NCBI RefSeq assembly: GCF_043641665.1
Contig: NC_092182.1
Span: forward strand, 13,454,956 to 13,518,955
Source: Enoplosus armatus
Taxonomy: Eukaryota; Chordata; Actinopteri; Centrarchiformes; Enoplosidae
DNA length: 64,000 nucleotides
Reading direction: 5' to 3'
Shown: piece after piece, positions 55,218 through 61,472 of the stretch
Numbering within the stretch: position 1 is the stretch's first letter
How the letters are laid out: every line of letters begins with the position of its first letter
Program-made: the position numbers and the translations under genes
Notes under the pieces: generated by a model
The model's database searches: none
Seen by the model: the letters and a program-made list of their open reading frames with translations, nothing else
What the model was told of the DNA's origin: nothing

Positions 55218-55472
55218 AGGAAATATCATTCTTCATCCGCATACTGCATTTTCAGTCTGCAGGGAGGGAAACTCACTTGAACTGTTGGTGTTCCCTGGAG
55301 CTGCGGATCTTGGAGGAGAACCTCTCGGCCAGTTTCTCTAAGCTGCGGGAGTACTCCAGCTCGACCTCCGATTTGCGGCGGAAGAACTCCTGCAGGTCCT
55401 GTAGCAGCTGGATACGAGACTCAGACTGCTGCTCCAAGCATTTGAACTGCTCCACCAGCTGGTTACGGATCT
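17736..55472 (-). CDS. srgap3: srgap3: SLIT-ROBO Rho GTPase-activating protein 3, coding exons 2-22 (exon 1 beyond the right edge)
   Basis: srGAP3 (WRP/MEGAP) is a cytoplasmic, membrane-associated protein. Its inverse F-BAR domain shapes the plasma membrane into protrusions, its RhoGAP domain inactivates Rac1/Cdc42, and its SH3 domain binds partners such as WAVE1 and ROBO tails. I reconstruct 21 minus-strand exons with GT-AG borders: 55472-55277, 47155-46993, 42665-42603, 36149-35964, 33902-33774, 30893-30672, 30527-30426, 29656-29459, 29217-29133, 27111-27084, 26442-26340, 25307-25247, 24560-24483, 24361-24227, 23664-23559, 21961-21734, 21559-21486, 19638-19458, 19258-19109, 19011-18696, 18176-17736. 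Phases agree throughout, giving 3,245 coding bases and about 1,081 residues ending DKSGTM. With a roughly 22-residue first exon the total is near 1,100, as expected. srGAP3 is preferred over srGAP1/2 because of the C-terminal tail ([18 protein letters not shown]) and the rad18 neighbour. No disabling change was seen. Confidence 0.97.
18177..18695 (-). other. srgap3: srgap3 intron 21
   Basis: This is a 519-bp intron. A 112-codon plus-strand frame at 18301-18639 has no recognisable domain. Nothing else was seen. Introns 20 (19012-19108) and 19 (19259-19457) are under 200 bp. Confidence 0.85.
18696..19011 (-). CDS. srgap3: srgap3 coding exon 21: Ser/Arg/Pro-rich tail
   Basis: This 316-bp exon encodes [20 protein letters not shown] through SLETEALAE. 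It is diagnostic of srGAP3: [34 protein letters not shown] and [13 protein letters not shown]. Basic and S-P motifs suggest phosphorylation sites. Acceptor is CCACAG and donor GTAAGG. Confidence 0.95.
19109..19258 (-). CDS. srgap3: srgap3 coding exon 20: post-SH3 tail
   Basis: This 150-bp frame-neutral exon encodes [20 protein letters not shown] through NFGGVMG(R). [19 protein letters not shown] follows the SH3 domain in srGAP1 and srGAP3. Acceptor is TTTCAG and donor GTGAAT (the last is a weaker donor than its neighbours). Confidence 0.94.
19458..19638 (-). CDS. srgap3: srgap3 coding exon 19: complete SH3 domain
   Basis: This 181-bp exon encodes (E)[18 protein letters not shown] through PHQYIVVQD(L). 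SH3 landmarks are present: AKFDY (ALYDY position), the RELSFKKG n-Src/RT segment, EDWWEGR (conserved Trp pair) and LIPHQYI (the FPxxYV position). The domain is encoded by one exon. Acceptor is TTTCAG and donor GTGAGT. Confidence 0.96.
20741..20787 (+). repeat. (AC)23 microsatellite
   Basis: This is an uninterrupted AC dinucleotide run in srgap3 intron 18, immediately after a G/GT-rich block. It produces spurious long frames of alternating Thr/His or Cys/Val. Confidence 0.98.
20985..21415 (+). repeat. Dispersed teleost repeat, dimeric copy in srgap3 intron 18
   Basis: It contains two related units, each with a core GGATCACCAAAGT followed by a variant of CAATCCATCCAAT-GTTGT. The same units recur at 47285-47470, 49080-49510 and, reversed, at 42768-42885. 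It is a common fish-genome repeat type by appearance. I cannot give its formal family name and see no coding capacity. Confidence 0.75.
21486..21559 (-). CDS. srgap3: srgap3 coding exon 18: RhoGAP-SH3 linker
   Basis: This 74-bp exon encodes (C)[18 protein letters not shown] then PHTSDE plus one base. It is an acidic linker matching srGAP3. The mammalian version as I recall it carries two extra residues near the Asp-Asn. Acceptor is CCACAG and donor GTCAGT. Confidence 0.92.
21734..21961 (-). CDS. srgap3: srgap3 coding exon 17: end of RhoGAP domain
   Basis: This 228-bp exon encodes [20 protein letters not shown] through [10 protein letters not shown](C). The Asn of [11 protein letters not shown] (codon 21921-21919) is the conserved catalytic-site asparagine. 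Acceptor is CCTCAG and donor GTGAGT. Confidence 0.95.
22300..22660 (+). repeat. Dispersed repeat copy A in srgap3 intron 16
   Basis: It shares blocks with 35640-35932: ACATCCAGCAGACA, GGAGCAACA, ATTCATTTGGAGTC, GACCACCTGGC, AACTCCTGAGGGA, TTTGTCATTTT, GCTGGGCAG and AAAACAGCTGCCT, in the same order and spacing. Similarity may extend to about 22830. No coding capacity is seen; it is probably non-autonomous. Confidence 0.75.
22433..22473. repeat. Perfect 16-bp inverted repeat with 9-nt loop
   Basis: CAAAAACAGAGCTAAA at 22433-22448 pairs exactly with TTTAGCTCTGTTTTTG at 22458-22473 around CGCTGTCCT. It sits inside dispersed repeat copy A and is absent from copy B. Confidence 0.96.
23559..23664 (-). 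CDS. srgap3: srgap3 coding exon 16: RhoGAP, divergent exon
   Basis: This 106-bp exon encodes (K)[18 protein letters not shown] then [16 protein letters not shown](H). The C-terminal [11 protein letters not shown] is invariant in the family. The first half differs from the mammalian srGAP3 I recall at more sites than neighbouring exons do. Acceptor is TTTCAG and donor GTGAGT. Phases fit on both sides. Confidence 0.9.
23665..24226 (-). other. srgap3: srgap3 intron 15
   Basis: This is a 562-bp intron with a short (AT)n tract at about 23748-23764. Nothing else was recognised. Confidence 0.85.
24227..24361 (-). CDS. srgap3: srgap3 coding exon 15: RhoGAP
   Basis: This 135-bp exon encodes [20 protein letters not shown] through RFLDFISTI. 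It carries the conserved Lys of [10 protein letters not shown] (codon 24299-24297), which contacts the switch region in RhoGAPs, and the LENPIFP motif. Acceptor is AATCAG and donor GTGAGT. It is frame-neutral (phase 1-1). Confidence 0.95.
24483..24560 (-). CDS. srgap3: srgap3 coding exon 14: RhoGAP arginine-finger exon
   Basis: This 78-bp exon encodes (G)[18 protein letters not shown] then IKNSFER(G). The Arg codon in GIFR (24537-24535) is the catalytic arginine finger of the RhoGAP fold. The exon is frame-neutral (phase 1-1), so skipping it would delete the finger without a frameshift. Acceptor is TTTCAG and donor GTGAGT. Confidence 0.95.
24561..25246 (-). other. srgap3: srgap3 intron 13 with long CA repeat on the transcript
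   Basis: This 686-bp intron lies just upstream (in transcript direction) of the arginine-finger exon. A 60-bp (TG)30 tract on the plus strand at 24889-24948 gives (CA)30 in the pre-mRNA, about 330 nt before the exon 14 acceptor. Confidence 0.88.
24889..24948 (+). repeat. (TG)30 microsatellite
   Basis: This is a 60-bp uninterrupted TG run in srgap3 intron 13, read as (CA)30 in the transcript. It is the longest pure dinucleotide tract in the window. Confidence 0.98.
25247..25307 (-). CDS. srgap3: srgap3 coding exon 13: start of RhoGAP domain
   Basis: This 61-bp exon encodes [20 protein letters not shown] plus one base of a Gly codon. I-P-x-x-V-x-x-C is the usual first helix of RhoGAP domains. 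Acceptor is TTTCAG and donor GTGAGT. Confidence 0.94.
25308..26339 (-). other. srgap3: srgap3 intron 12
   Basis: This 1-kb intron lies between the proline-rich linker and the RhoGAP start. A 116-codon minus-strand frame at 25663-26013 has plausible splice sites around 25792-25845, but the possible exons (31 or 56 nt) would break the reading frame. No exon is called. Confidence 0.8.
26340..26442 (-). CDS. srgap3: srgap3 coding exon 12: proline-rich linker to RhoGAP
   Basis: This 103-bp exon encodes (R)[18 protein letters not shown] then [25 protein letters not shown] is a class-type SH3-ligand-like stretch just before the RhoGAP domain, conserved in srGAP3. Acceptor is TTCCCAG and donor GTACTC. 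It ends in phase 0. Confidence 0.94.
26443..27083 (-). other. srgap3: srgap3 intron 11
   Basis: This is a 641-bp AT-rich intron between the 28-nt exon and the proline-rich exon. Nothing was recognised in it. Confidence 0.85.
27084..27111 (-). CDS. srgap3: srgap3 coding exon 11: 28-nt exon
   Basis: This very short exon encodes (G)ERAECGTT(R). It starts with two bases completing the Gly from exon 10 and ends with two bases of an Arg codon completed by exon 12, so its phase fits only between those exons. Acceptor is TTCCACAG and donor GTATGA. The peptide matches the srGAP3 linker after the F-BAR extension. It is easily missed by gene prediction. Confidence 0.92.
27112..29132 (-). other. srgap3: srgap3 intron 10
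   Basis: This is a 2-kb intron with no recognisable exon, repeat family or RNA gene. Short frames of up to about 100 codons occur on both strands and show no domain. Confidence 0.8.
29133..29217 (-). CDS. srgap3: srgap3 coding exon 10: F-BAR extension
   Basis: This 85-bp exon encodes [20 protein letters not shown] then LLKQTLGE and one base of a Gly codon. Acceptor is GTCTAG and donor GTAAGG. It is followed, after a 2-kb intron, by the very short exon 11. Confidence 0.94.
29459..29656 (-). CDS. srgap3: srgap3 coding exon 9: F-BAR extension
   Basis: This 198-bp exon (66 codons, phase 0-0) encodes [20 protein letters not shown] through [10 protein letters not shown]. It belongs to the C-terminal F-BAR extension that wraps around the dimer in srGAPs. 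Acceptor is GTGCAG and donor GTGAGT. Confidence 0.95.
29657..30425 (-). other. srgap3: srgap3 intron 8
   Basis: This is a 769-bp intron. A plus-strand run of about 12 G residues at 30360-30371 gives a C run in the transcript about 55 nt after the exon 8 donor. Nothing else was recognised. Confidence 0.85.
30426..30527 (-). CDS. srgap3: srgap3 coding exon 8: distal F-BAR
   Basis: This 102-bp exon (34 codons, phase 0-0) encodes [20 protein letters not shown] through LKIENEE. It is a predicted coiled-coil helix. Acceptor is CCTCAG and donor GTGAGG, separated from exon 7 by only 144 bp. Confidence 0.95.
30672..30893 (-). CDS. srgap3: srgap3 coding exon 7: F-BAR
   Basis: This 222-bp exon (74 codons, phase 0-0) encodes [20 protein letters not shown] through LPHMGDE. 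It includes the invariant segment [20 protein letters not shown]. Acceptor is CCACAG and donor GTGAGG. Confidence 0.95.
30894..33773 (-). other. srgap3: srgap3 intron 6
   Basis: This is a 2.9-kb AT-rich intron. It contains a 10-bp exact tandem duplication (GCTCTTTAGC twice) at 31361-31380. No exon or RNA gene was recognised. Confidence 0.8.
33774..33902 (-). CDS. srgap3: srgap3 coding exon 6: F-BAR
   Basis: This 129-bp exon (43 codons, phase 0-0) encodes [20 protein letters not shown] through [11 protein letters not shown]. Acceptor is CCCCAG and donor GTAAGT. The [13 protein letters not shown] core is strongly conserved in the srGAP family. Confidence 0.95.
34232..34266 (+). repeat. (AT)n microsatellite, 35 bp
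   Basis: This AT dinucleotide run in srgap3 intron 5 directly abuts the truncated left side of the fold-back repeat. Confidence 0.97.
34268..34629. repeat. Fold-back (MITE-like) repeat in srgap3 intron 5
   Basis: Inverted arms of about 55 bp pair 34271-34326 (CAGCAGCCGGTTAGCTTAGC...) with 34469-34523 (...GCTAACCAGCTGCTG), with few mismatches, around a central segment of about 140 bp. This is a layout of palindromic non-autonomous elements common in fish. The outer right part continues to TTCCTTTA at about 34626, but the left side stops at an (AT)n tract, so the copy looks truncated. Confidence 0.75.
35640..35932 (+). repeat. Dispersed repeat copy B in srgap3 intron 5
   Basis: It is the second copy of the repeat at 22300-22660, identified by the same ordered series of short shared blocks. 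It lacks the internal 16-bp hairpin present in copy A and ends about 30 bp from the exon 5 donor. Confidence 0.75.
35964..36149 (-). CDS. srgap3: srgap3 coding exon 5: F-BAR
   Basis: This 186-bp exon (62 codons, phase 0-0) encodes [20 protein letters not shown] through RKIEKMKEK. It contains the charged coiled segment [20 protein letters not shown] typical of srGAP F-BAR domains. Acceptor is CCGCAG and donor GTCAGT. Dispersed repeat copies lie in both flanking introns. Confidence 0.95.
36341..36545 (-). repeat. Dispersed repeat, srgap3 intron 4
   Basis: It shares TATCTTTGGGTTTGGACTGT, TGGTCAGACAAAACAAGCAA and a GGCTTTGAGAAATTG-like block with 63115-63330, and has the GCTGCAACGATAAGTTGATT edge typical of a widespread teleost non-autonomous repeat. 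It ends about 195 bp upstream of the exon 5 acceptor. Confidence 0.7.
39121..39180 (+). repeat. Candidate retroelement 3' tail
   Basis: AAGATAAGATAAGCTTTATT followed by GATCCCAGTGGGGAT resembles the simple-repeat-plus-tail end of a common fish non-LTR element. It is short and only one copy is present, so the family is not assigned. Confidence 0.35.
42603..42665 (-). CDS. srgap3: srgap3 coding exon 4: F-BAR (21 codons)
   Basis: This 63-bp frame-neutral exon encodes [20 protein letters not shown] plus T. Acceptor is TTTCAG and donor GTAAGT. It is flanked by large introns of 4.3 kb and 6.5 kb. Confidence 0.95.
42768..42885 (-). repeat. Dispersed repeat fragment (same family as 20985-21415), reverse orientation
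   Basis: The reverse complement shows CACCAAAGTCAGTAGAATTC, ATCCATCCAGTAATTGTTGA and GATATTTC, matching the core of the copies in introns 2 and 18. It lies about 100 bp upstream of the exon 4 acceptor. Confidence 0.7.
45115..45156 (+). repeat. (AC)21 microsatellite
   Basis: This is an uninterrupted AC run in srgap3 intron 3. Confidence 0.98.
46394..46460 (+). repeat. Interrupted (AC)n microsatellite
   Basis: This AC-rich tract with ATGC and other interruptions lies in srgap3 intron 3, about 530 bp from the exon 3 donor. Confidence 0.95.
46993..47155 (-). CDS. srgap3: srgap3 coding exon 3: F-BAR
   Basis: This 163-bp exon encodes (K)[18 protein letters not shown] through [10 protein letters not shown]. 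The acceptor follows a strong pyrimidine tract (TTTTTTCAG) and the donor is GTCAGT. The segment [11 protein letters not shown] is near-identical across srGAP1-3. It ends in phase 0. Confidence 0.95.
47285..47470 (+). repeat. Dispersed repeat copy (same family as 20985-21415), single unit
   Basis: It contains GGGGATCACCAAAGTCATGA, then CATCCTCTGGGGATCACGAA and ATCCATCCAATAACTGTTGA, aligned with the second unit of the intron 18 copy. It ends about 130 bp from the exon 3 acceptor. Confidence 0.75.
47915..47944 (+). repeat. (CA)15 microsatellite
   Basis: This is a CA run in srgap3 intron 2, followed about 75 bp later by a short (GA)n run at 48020-48036. Confidence 0.97.
49080..49510 (+). repeat. 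Dispersed repeat copy (same family as 20985-21415), longer and more diverged
   Basis: It begins with GCATGCTAACATGCTCAC/AGCATGCTAGCAT motifs and GCAGGTATTTGGTCATAAA, also seen (as GCAGATATCTGGTCATAAA) in the intron 18 copy. Two diverged core units follow, so the element appears to have a shared leader plus a dimer. Confidence 0.7.
51412..51430 (+). repeat. Short (AC)n tract
   Basis: This is a 19-bp AC run in srgap3 intron 2. Confidence 0.95.
52816..52859 (+). repeat. (TG)n microsatellite, one interruption
   Basis: This is a TG run of about 44 bp with a single C interruption near its end, in srgap3 intron 2. Confidence 0.97.
53132..53199 (+). repeat. (CA)n tract followed by a 21-bp tandem duplication
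   Basis: A 31-bp CA run (53132-53162) passes directly into two copies of a unit beginning CACTGCTCTCCTATATACA at 53160 and 53181, period 21 bp. The duplicated unit itself ends in CACA, suggesting slippage from the same tract. Confidence 0.93.
55179..55214 (+). repeat. (AT)18 microsatellite
   Basis: This AT run lies about 60 bp from the exon 2 donor (transcript direction) in srgap3 intron 2. Confidence 0.97.
55277..55472 (-). CDS. srgap3: srgap3 coding exon 2: start of the F-BAR domain
   Basis: This 196-bp exon encodes (E)[15 protein letters not shown] through SSREHQQF(K), about residues 23-87. It is the first helix region of the F-BAR domain, with the family-typical run [15 protein letters not shown]. 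Acceptor is GACAG and donor GTGAGT. It begins with two bases of a Glu codon started in the missing exon 1 and ends two bases into a Lys codon. Confidence 0.95.
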
Positions 55473-56030
55473 CTGTCCATCAAAACACCAAACAAAAACG
55501 GTATGAGTCAACTGTTTATACTGCTGTCACAACATGCCCTGGCCAAAAATGTCATGAAAATGTCAAGCACTGCCTTATTATGAAGTGTATTATAACATTA
55601 TTGGCCCTAAAAGAGCATTTTTTCTCAGGTGTCTATCTTCCACACACTCACTTTCGGCATTGACACTTGATGAGACTGCATAACATTTATACACAGTGTG
55701 TGATACTGTTGTGATAGGACTACTTGCAGTTTCTACAGTGTTTGCTAATAACACTTTATGGGTAAATATCCAAAGAGCTTGAGCTTGTTTTGCATAATTG
55801 AGAAGCATTATAGCACATAATGCTAACACTTTAACAGGAGCCAAGTAAGGCTGCTAAATTAATCATCTATAATATCACAAATTTGGTGTACACAATCAAT
55901 AATCATCAAATGCTTTTATCTCACTTATCCTAAACTATTTCATTACACTGTTCAGACCAGCAGCAACATAAAGCCTCTAGCTGAGGGTGAGAATGACCAG
56001 CGAGGCTCCAAGCCAAGCCAGTAAGATGGC

Positions 56031-56032
<2 letters not shown>

Positions 56033-56071
<39 letters not shown>
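56033..56071 (+). repeat. (GT)19 microsatellite
   Basis: This is a GT dinucleotide run in srgap3 intron 1, about 560 bp upstream of the exon 2 acceptor. Confidence 0.97.
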
Positions 56072-56072
<1 letters not shown>

Positions 56073-56825
56073 CCTCTCATAGGTGTCTACACTGAGGACG
56101 TACTGTGAGATCAAACTGATCCAATGAGACGATAATGCACTCCCCCTCTTGGAGCAGCGAGTAGTGGAGTAACATTTCTTCTTAAGAGGAACCTGATGCT
56201 GCCAGGCAGACTACGGATCCTTCATGCCAGTGGGAACCCACGAGAGAAACCCGATTCCTCTTTGTAGTGCTGTCATCAGCAGCAATGATGCCTCGACTCA
56301 GGAACAGAGAAAAGCCTATCTTGCAGAACAAAAACACGACCTGATGGAAGGAGCTACAGCAAACAGGATGAGAGGTGTCACTTCTCACGAGGAAGGAAAC
56401 CTCCCAAACTAATGAGCGTCCTTTATTAGAAATCAAAATGTTGTTTGATCATCTCGTATTAAAGACATTTTACTGTCACATCATAAAAACACTATTTCCC
56501 TCAGTGCACACAGTGCTGTGTCTGAGTCAAGACAAGCAGTAGAATTAAATGACAGCCAGCAGTGGTTTCAGCACAGCGCTTTTATGTTTTCAGTGTTTTT
56601 CTTGTGATCTCAAACGAACCTGTGTGGTGACAAAATAAGGTCGGGGATTTCTTCGGTTTCTTTAGAAAATGTTTAATTCCTTTATTTGAAGCAGTGAATT
56701 CCAACAGGATCTATCACATTATGTGCTGTTTCCAATGTACAGAATTTATTTGGCCAGCTCATTTAAACTCAAAACCTTTCTGATATTTTTGCTTATTTCT
56801 ATCTTCAAAAGGTGCATGGAAATAG

Positions 56826-57084
56826 TGCTGCACGGTGTACAGATACTAGAAAGGTATCACAATACCCTGGCGCTATACTTTATTATATACTTCAGTAGTA
56901 GTCAAAAATACTACAGCAGAAGAAGTATTTTCAGGGTTTTTTTTCATGTCCTGTCATCTAATACATTATTCCATTACTTTTCCTGATGTTTTAGGCTTTG
57001 GTCGTGATATAATTTTAGTATCGGTCTCAAGATATTTAGGCAGGTATCGTATCGAAGTTTTTTGGTATCAATGACAACACTACA
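56826..57084. repeat. Candidate dispersed repeat, single copy
   Basis: GTGCTGCACGGTGTACAGAT, GGTATCACAATACC and a closing GGTATCAATGACAACACTAC have the look of a common teleost repeat rich in GGTATC steps. There is only one copy here, so this rests on recognition rather than comparison within the window. Confidence 0.35.
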
Positions 57085-60000
57085 TGGAAATGCACTTGAA
57101 AACAGCAACGGAAAACTAAACTTCCTAAATGTAAGCCACTGCATGTTATAACATCCTTGAGTTACAACATGAGTCATTGCAAGTTATAACCCTAAACAAT
57201 AAGACTAAGGATGGATTTAATACACATCTGAGCCACGGCAGTGACACTCTGCCGGGCAGATGAACTGCTGACTGAATGGTGAAACCACAGCAGTGACACA
57301 GACTGTGTTTTCATGCTGTTGAGGGTGTAATTTGGTCGGCCAAGCCCTCCTCCTGCATACATGCAGGCTCTCACTGCTGGGGAGGCTTGCCATTTGAACA
57401 ATGATGTTGCGCGGGCGAGCCTTTTCTCTCCCTGTGATGTCGTGCCGCCTGGCCTCAGCCTCGAGCGGCATGCTTCGCTCTGTGGTTAACCATTGTCCCT
57501 GCCCTCCCCTTCGTCCAGGGGCCTCCCCCTCCGCTCTGAGGGCTTAAAGCTCCGTTTTTAGTGGGAGCCCTTAACCAGCACTCAGGGAGACATACCACTT
57601 TACTGCTTCAGTCCTGTCAGGAATTTCTTGCCTTCCCAGACAAGCAGCTACGTTCCCTGTTTGCAATGTTTTTTGTTCATTTTTTTTTTCTTCAAAAAGA
57701 GAAAAACAGTGCCAAAGCAAGCAAGCCAAGAGAAAATCCCCAGGAATATGTGACACTGATTTGCATGAGTGACGGGGAGGACTTTTGAAAACAGTCTTTC
57801 AGAAAGGGAAAAAAAGTTCAAAAAGGGAACTCTGAACCACCAGCTGCAGAACTGCATTTGACAGATGAGCTTGGAAAAATAGGTCACGCACACCAGAAGT
57901 GTGCCCTTCCCTCTGAGAAACCATGAGCAATTGGAGAATTATTCCCTAAGTATTCCCAGCTCTTTGAGTGGCTTCACTGGCTGTGGTTTATTCAAAGTGA
58001 AGGACCCCTCTGTGGTTCTTTTCAATCTGTGAGGAGGAGGAGGAGGAAGGCTGTGAATGTATAGGCCTGCAGTAAAAGTGAAGATGATTGTTTATCTTTT
58101 TGAACACCACCAAAACAAGTCCTGTGCACTATTAAATCACTCCTCTGATATCCGTGATCGTCTCTGCTCTGATTTGCTACCACGCGCTGCCGGCATTTAT
58201 AGCGCAGATAACTCACCAAGTGAGTAGTTCGACACACAATGAGCTTTTACTGCTTTCGAGAATGATTACTGGTTCAAATCACCAACATGTCAAGTGGTTT
58301 TAAAGCTGTTAAAGAGTCATGTTTAATAATAGAGACCTCTCTTCTTCTATATTATCTGTATAATATATAACTAGTGTAAATGTCTCTCGAACTGCACCCG
58401 TCACCTCAAACCTCCCCACCTTTCTGACATGTATGTAACAAGGCTTTGAATCCAAAGATCTCTGCATTGATGTGCTGAACATGGGTGTCGCACTTTCAGC
58501 TTAGCTGCTCTGGTTTTCTTGGTTTCAAAAGAAAACTAATTTCTTTGTAGCTGGAACATCACTGAGCATAGACAGAGCACTGTTTTCCAGATGGGTCTCT
58601 TTATAAGATTACGTATGCAATGTTGAAAATGAATAAACATCATTGAGTTTAAGGAGTGAAAAAAGGACTTTTAGCAGCCTGTTTACCAATTAGCATGGCA
58701 ATTGTTCAAGAGCAAAGGTATCACATTAAGCTGTTGACCTTTAATTTCTAACTGTGTTTTTGATTGCACTATTACTAAATTCAGGGATAGGCAAGTACTC
58801 TCAGTGTAGGTGGGCAAAAACACAACTCCTCGGATTCAAAGTGAGCAAGTTAAACCTTTAATGTTGCTGTTTGATTAAGCATGCGGCTATTATCTATGGC
58901 AGACCTACTGTGTGTTGCCTCTACGTCTTTCTATTTAGAGATGGAGCCATCTGCCTTTTTTGTTTTGCTTTGGAGAAGGAAGGTGGGGGTTCTCTTCAGA
59001 CAAAAAAGGCTGATGGAGAGAGATGGGGGATGAGACTGGAGCCGCTGAAATATGGTCAAACTCTAGGGGGATCATACATGTAAACGGCCAGGATTCTTTG
59101 CCTGATGGATAATTTTATCCTTTAAAGCTTTGTAACGGCCTATAATTGGAGGAGCATGTGACAGTACAATAAAATTATATTTCTGCTTGTATAATTGAGC
59201 TTAATATGGACTTTTCTGCTACTGGTTCAGTTATGTGCAGTGAAAAATGGCTTTTCCGTGTTGTGCAAACCTTGTTTTTCTTCCACTTCGTTGTTTCCCA
59301 TTACAAAACGCTGCTTCTGAGCTGTTTGATATATCAACTATAATTATGAAGTCCGCTACAGTTCCCTCTAAACCTCCCAATAATGTTGAGTAAAAGCAAA
59401 ATATATATCCCAAAAAGCTGCATGAATCTAAAAACATTTCTAATCAGTGGCTTTCTGTAACACTAAACTAATGATGGAGCGGTATTATCACACTTCTCAG
59501 ATCTAGTGGAATCAAAGCCTTTTCCTTTTGAACTTGAGTTGTCTAGAGACTACTGGGATTTAGTCCAAATGTATTAAAATGCAGTCTGCTCATAACAACA
59601 ATTCATTAAGTTTAAAGTATGTTGGAATAGACGAAAATGTGTGTGTGTGCATATGCATATATATATATATTCATGCAGAGTGTGTCTGCAATGTGAGCAA
59701 AACACACAGTTCAGTTTTCGATCTCTAGCGAGTCTGATTGTCTGTCTGAGGTCAACAGTCGTGTTTTAATGTTCTGCAGGTTCATTACTGCTGCACTGTG
59801 CGTTACTATCAATTATGACATATACTGTATGTGACTTATTATGAGAGCAGACAGTATATATTCATGACAGACACTTCACATTCCTGACCTCGAGTCCATA
59901 CGTTATCACCATAAGAGCCCTACCCCTTCCACTGGACACCTGCTCCACAATATAATTTCTCCAACACCATTTAGGGACAGGGAATGAAAGCGCAGTGGAC

Positions 60001-61431
60001 ACTTGTCTCCTCACAGCACAGGAAAACCTCTGAAAACAATAGTAGGATGTTGGAGATTCCTGAACTTTGACCCTCACAGACAAAACCCTGTATTGGCAGC
60101 CGTGTTACAGCACAGTGTGGTGATGTTTCTAGCAGTGATTGCGGCTGGCGTAGAAAATGAAATTAATTTTGGTGCACTCTACTCAAACCCCTTTGTGGAC
60201 TGAACAGTCACCTGTAAACAGTTAGTTCCACAGAGCATGAAAAACATGCATCCAGCGTCAGTGTCCATCTCAATTCTCATGCATGCATGCAAGCTTGTTA
60301 GCACACATGTGCATTGGCTTGCACTATGGATGTAAAAACGTTTTTCAGGCTTCCACAGGCTTTTGTGTATTGGAGGTCCACAGGGCACGCACAGTACAGC
60401 CTGTCGAGAGCATCCATGTTAGAGACTTCCTCTGCCTGAGCCGGCTCACTTCCTCCGCTGTACACTTGAATGACATGAAAATAATTTACTGGCAGTTCTT
60501 CTATACTTTTCAAATGTTATTGGACCTATATCGATCCAATTCTGATTTCAGGGTGTTTTATGAAAGCACAAAACTACAAACATTTTACAGCCACATTTCT
60601 AAACTGGTGTGCGTTTGTTGATCCAAACATTTTGGGGCGAAGGTCCTCAGACCAGAACTCGCAACAGACCTCAATATAATGTTTTATTCTTAGTCTCCCT
60701 CAGGCAAAATGCAGCTCAGTGCAAAACATTGTCAGCAACTCTCCTAACAGATGCAAACAGGTAAAACTGATCCACACTAAAAAGGACTTTTGACATTTCT
60801 TCAGAACTTAAGGCATCATTGCCTCTTAAGTATTCCTAGCAGGATATGGACACATTTATGGGCTGAGAACAAGACGTTACTTATTATCTTATAAAAGTAA
60901 AACCTGCTCCCCCTCCTGAAGCCAATCCAGGACACCTGGGGGATGTACTGGTGCAGCATTTTACTGCAAGTCGGCTGTTTAAGAGAGCCATGTGACGCCT
61001 TGACGCAATGAAGTTGAGATAAAATAGGAGCACAGTGAATGAGAGGGATTTTCTGCAGAGCGTCCTGAGGGCAGCAGGAGAAGCCGGGCTGCGACTGGGC
61101 AGCAGGCAGGCCGAGGAGGAGCAGGAGGGATGGATCATATCACTGCAGGATAATAAAACTACAGTATTATCTCACATATAGTGGGGGTTTGCCTTCTCTA
61201 CAGACAATTACAGCCATGATTGGCATACAAGTGTTTCAATGAATCAAAAAGAAGCACAGACTCCACTTGGTGTCTCTTTTTACAACACTGGATGTTGGTG
61301 CAGTGAGTGTGAAGGAAGAGAACTACATGTCTCCGTGTAATGGGGATAAATTATAAATCATAACCAGCCTCAGAAGGTATTATACACTTTGAAAATAATG
61401 TCCTTGGGCATTCGCATCACCATGCAATAAG

Positions 61432-61472
61432 ACACACACACACATAATATGTAGACACACACACACACACAC
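61432..61472 (+). repeat. Interrupted (AC)n tracts
   Basis: Two short AC runs are separated by a TAATATGTAG segment in srgap3 intron 1. Confidence 0.93.

Larger units (their letters stand above)
47156..55276 (-). other. srgap3: srgap3 intron 2 (8.1 kb)
   Basis: This intron contains two dispersed repeat copies (about 47285-47470 and 49080-49510), microsatellites at 47915-47944, 51412-51430, 52816-52859, 53132-53162 and 55179-55214, and a 21-bp tandem duplication at 53160-53199. A 177-codon minus-strand frame at 50951-51484 is low-complexity at its start and has no domain. No exon was recognised. Confidence 0.8.

Noticed and set aside
55016..55663. 215-codon plus-strand frame, the longest in the window
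   Set aside because: It is antisense to srgap3 exon 2 and reads through the (AT)18 tract as Ile-Tyr repeats; it is a shadow of the real exon.
58265..58290. tRNA B-box-like string GGTTCAAATC
   Set aside because: No A box, cloverleaf arms or terminator T-run at the right distances; it is a chance match.
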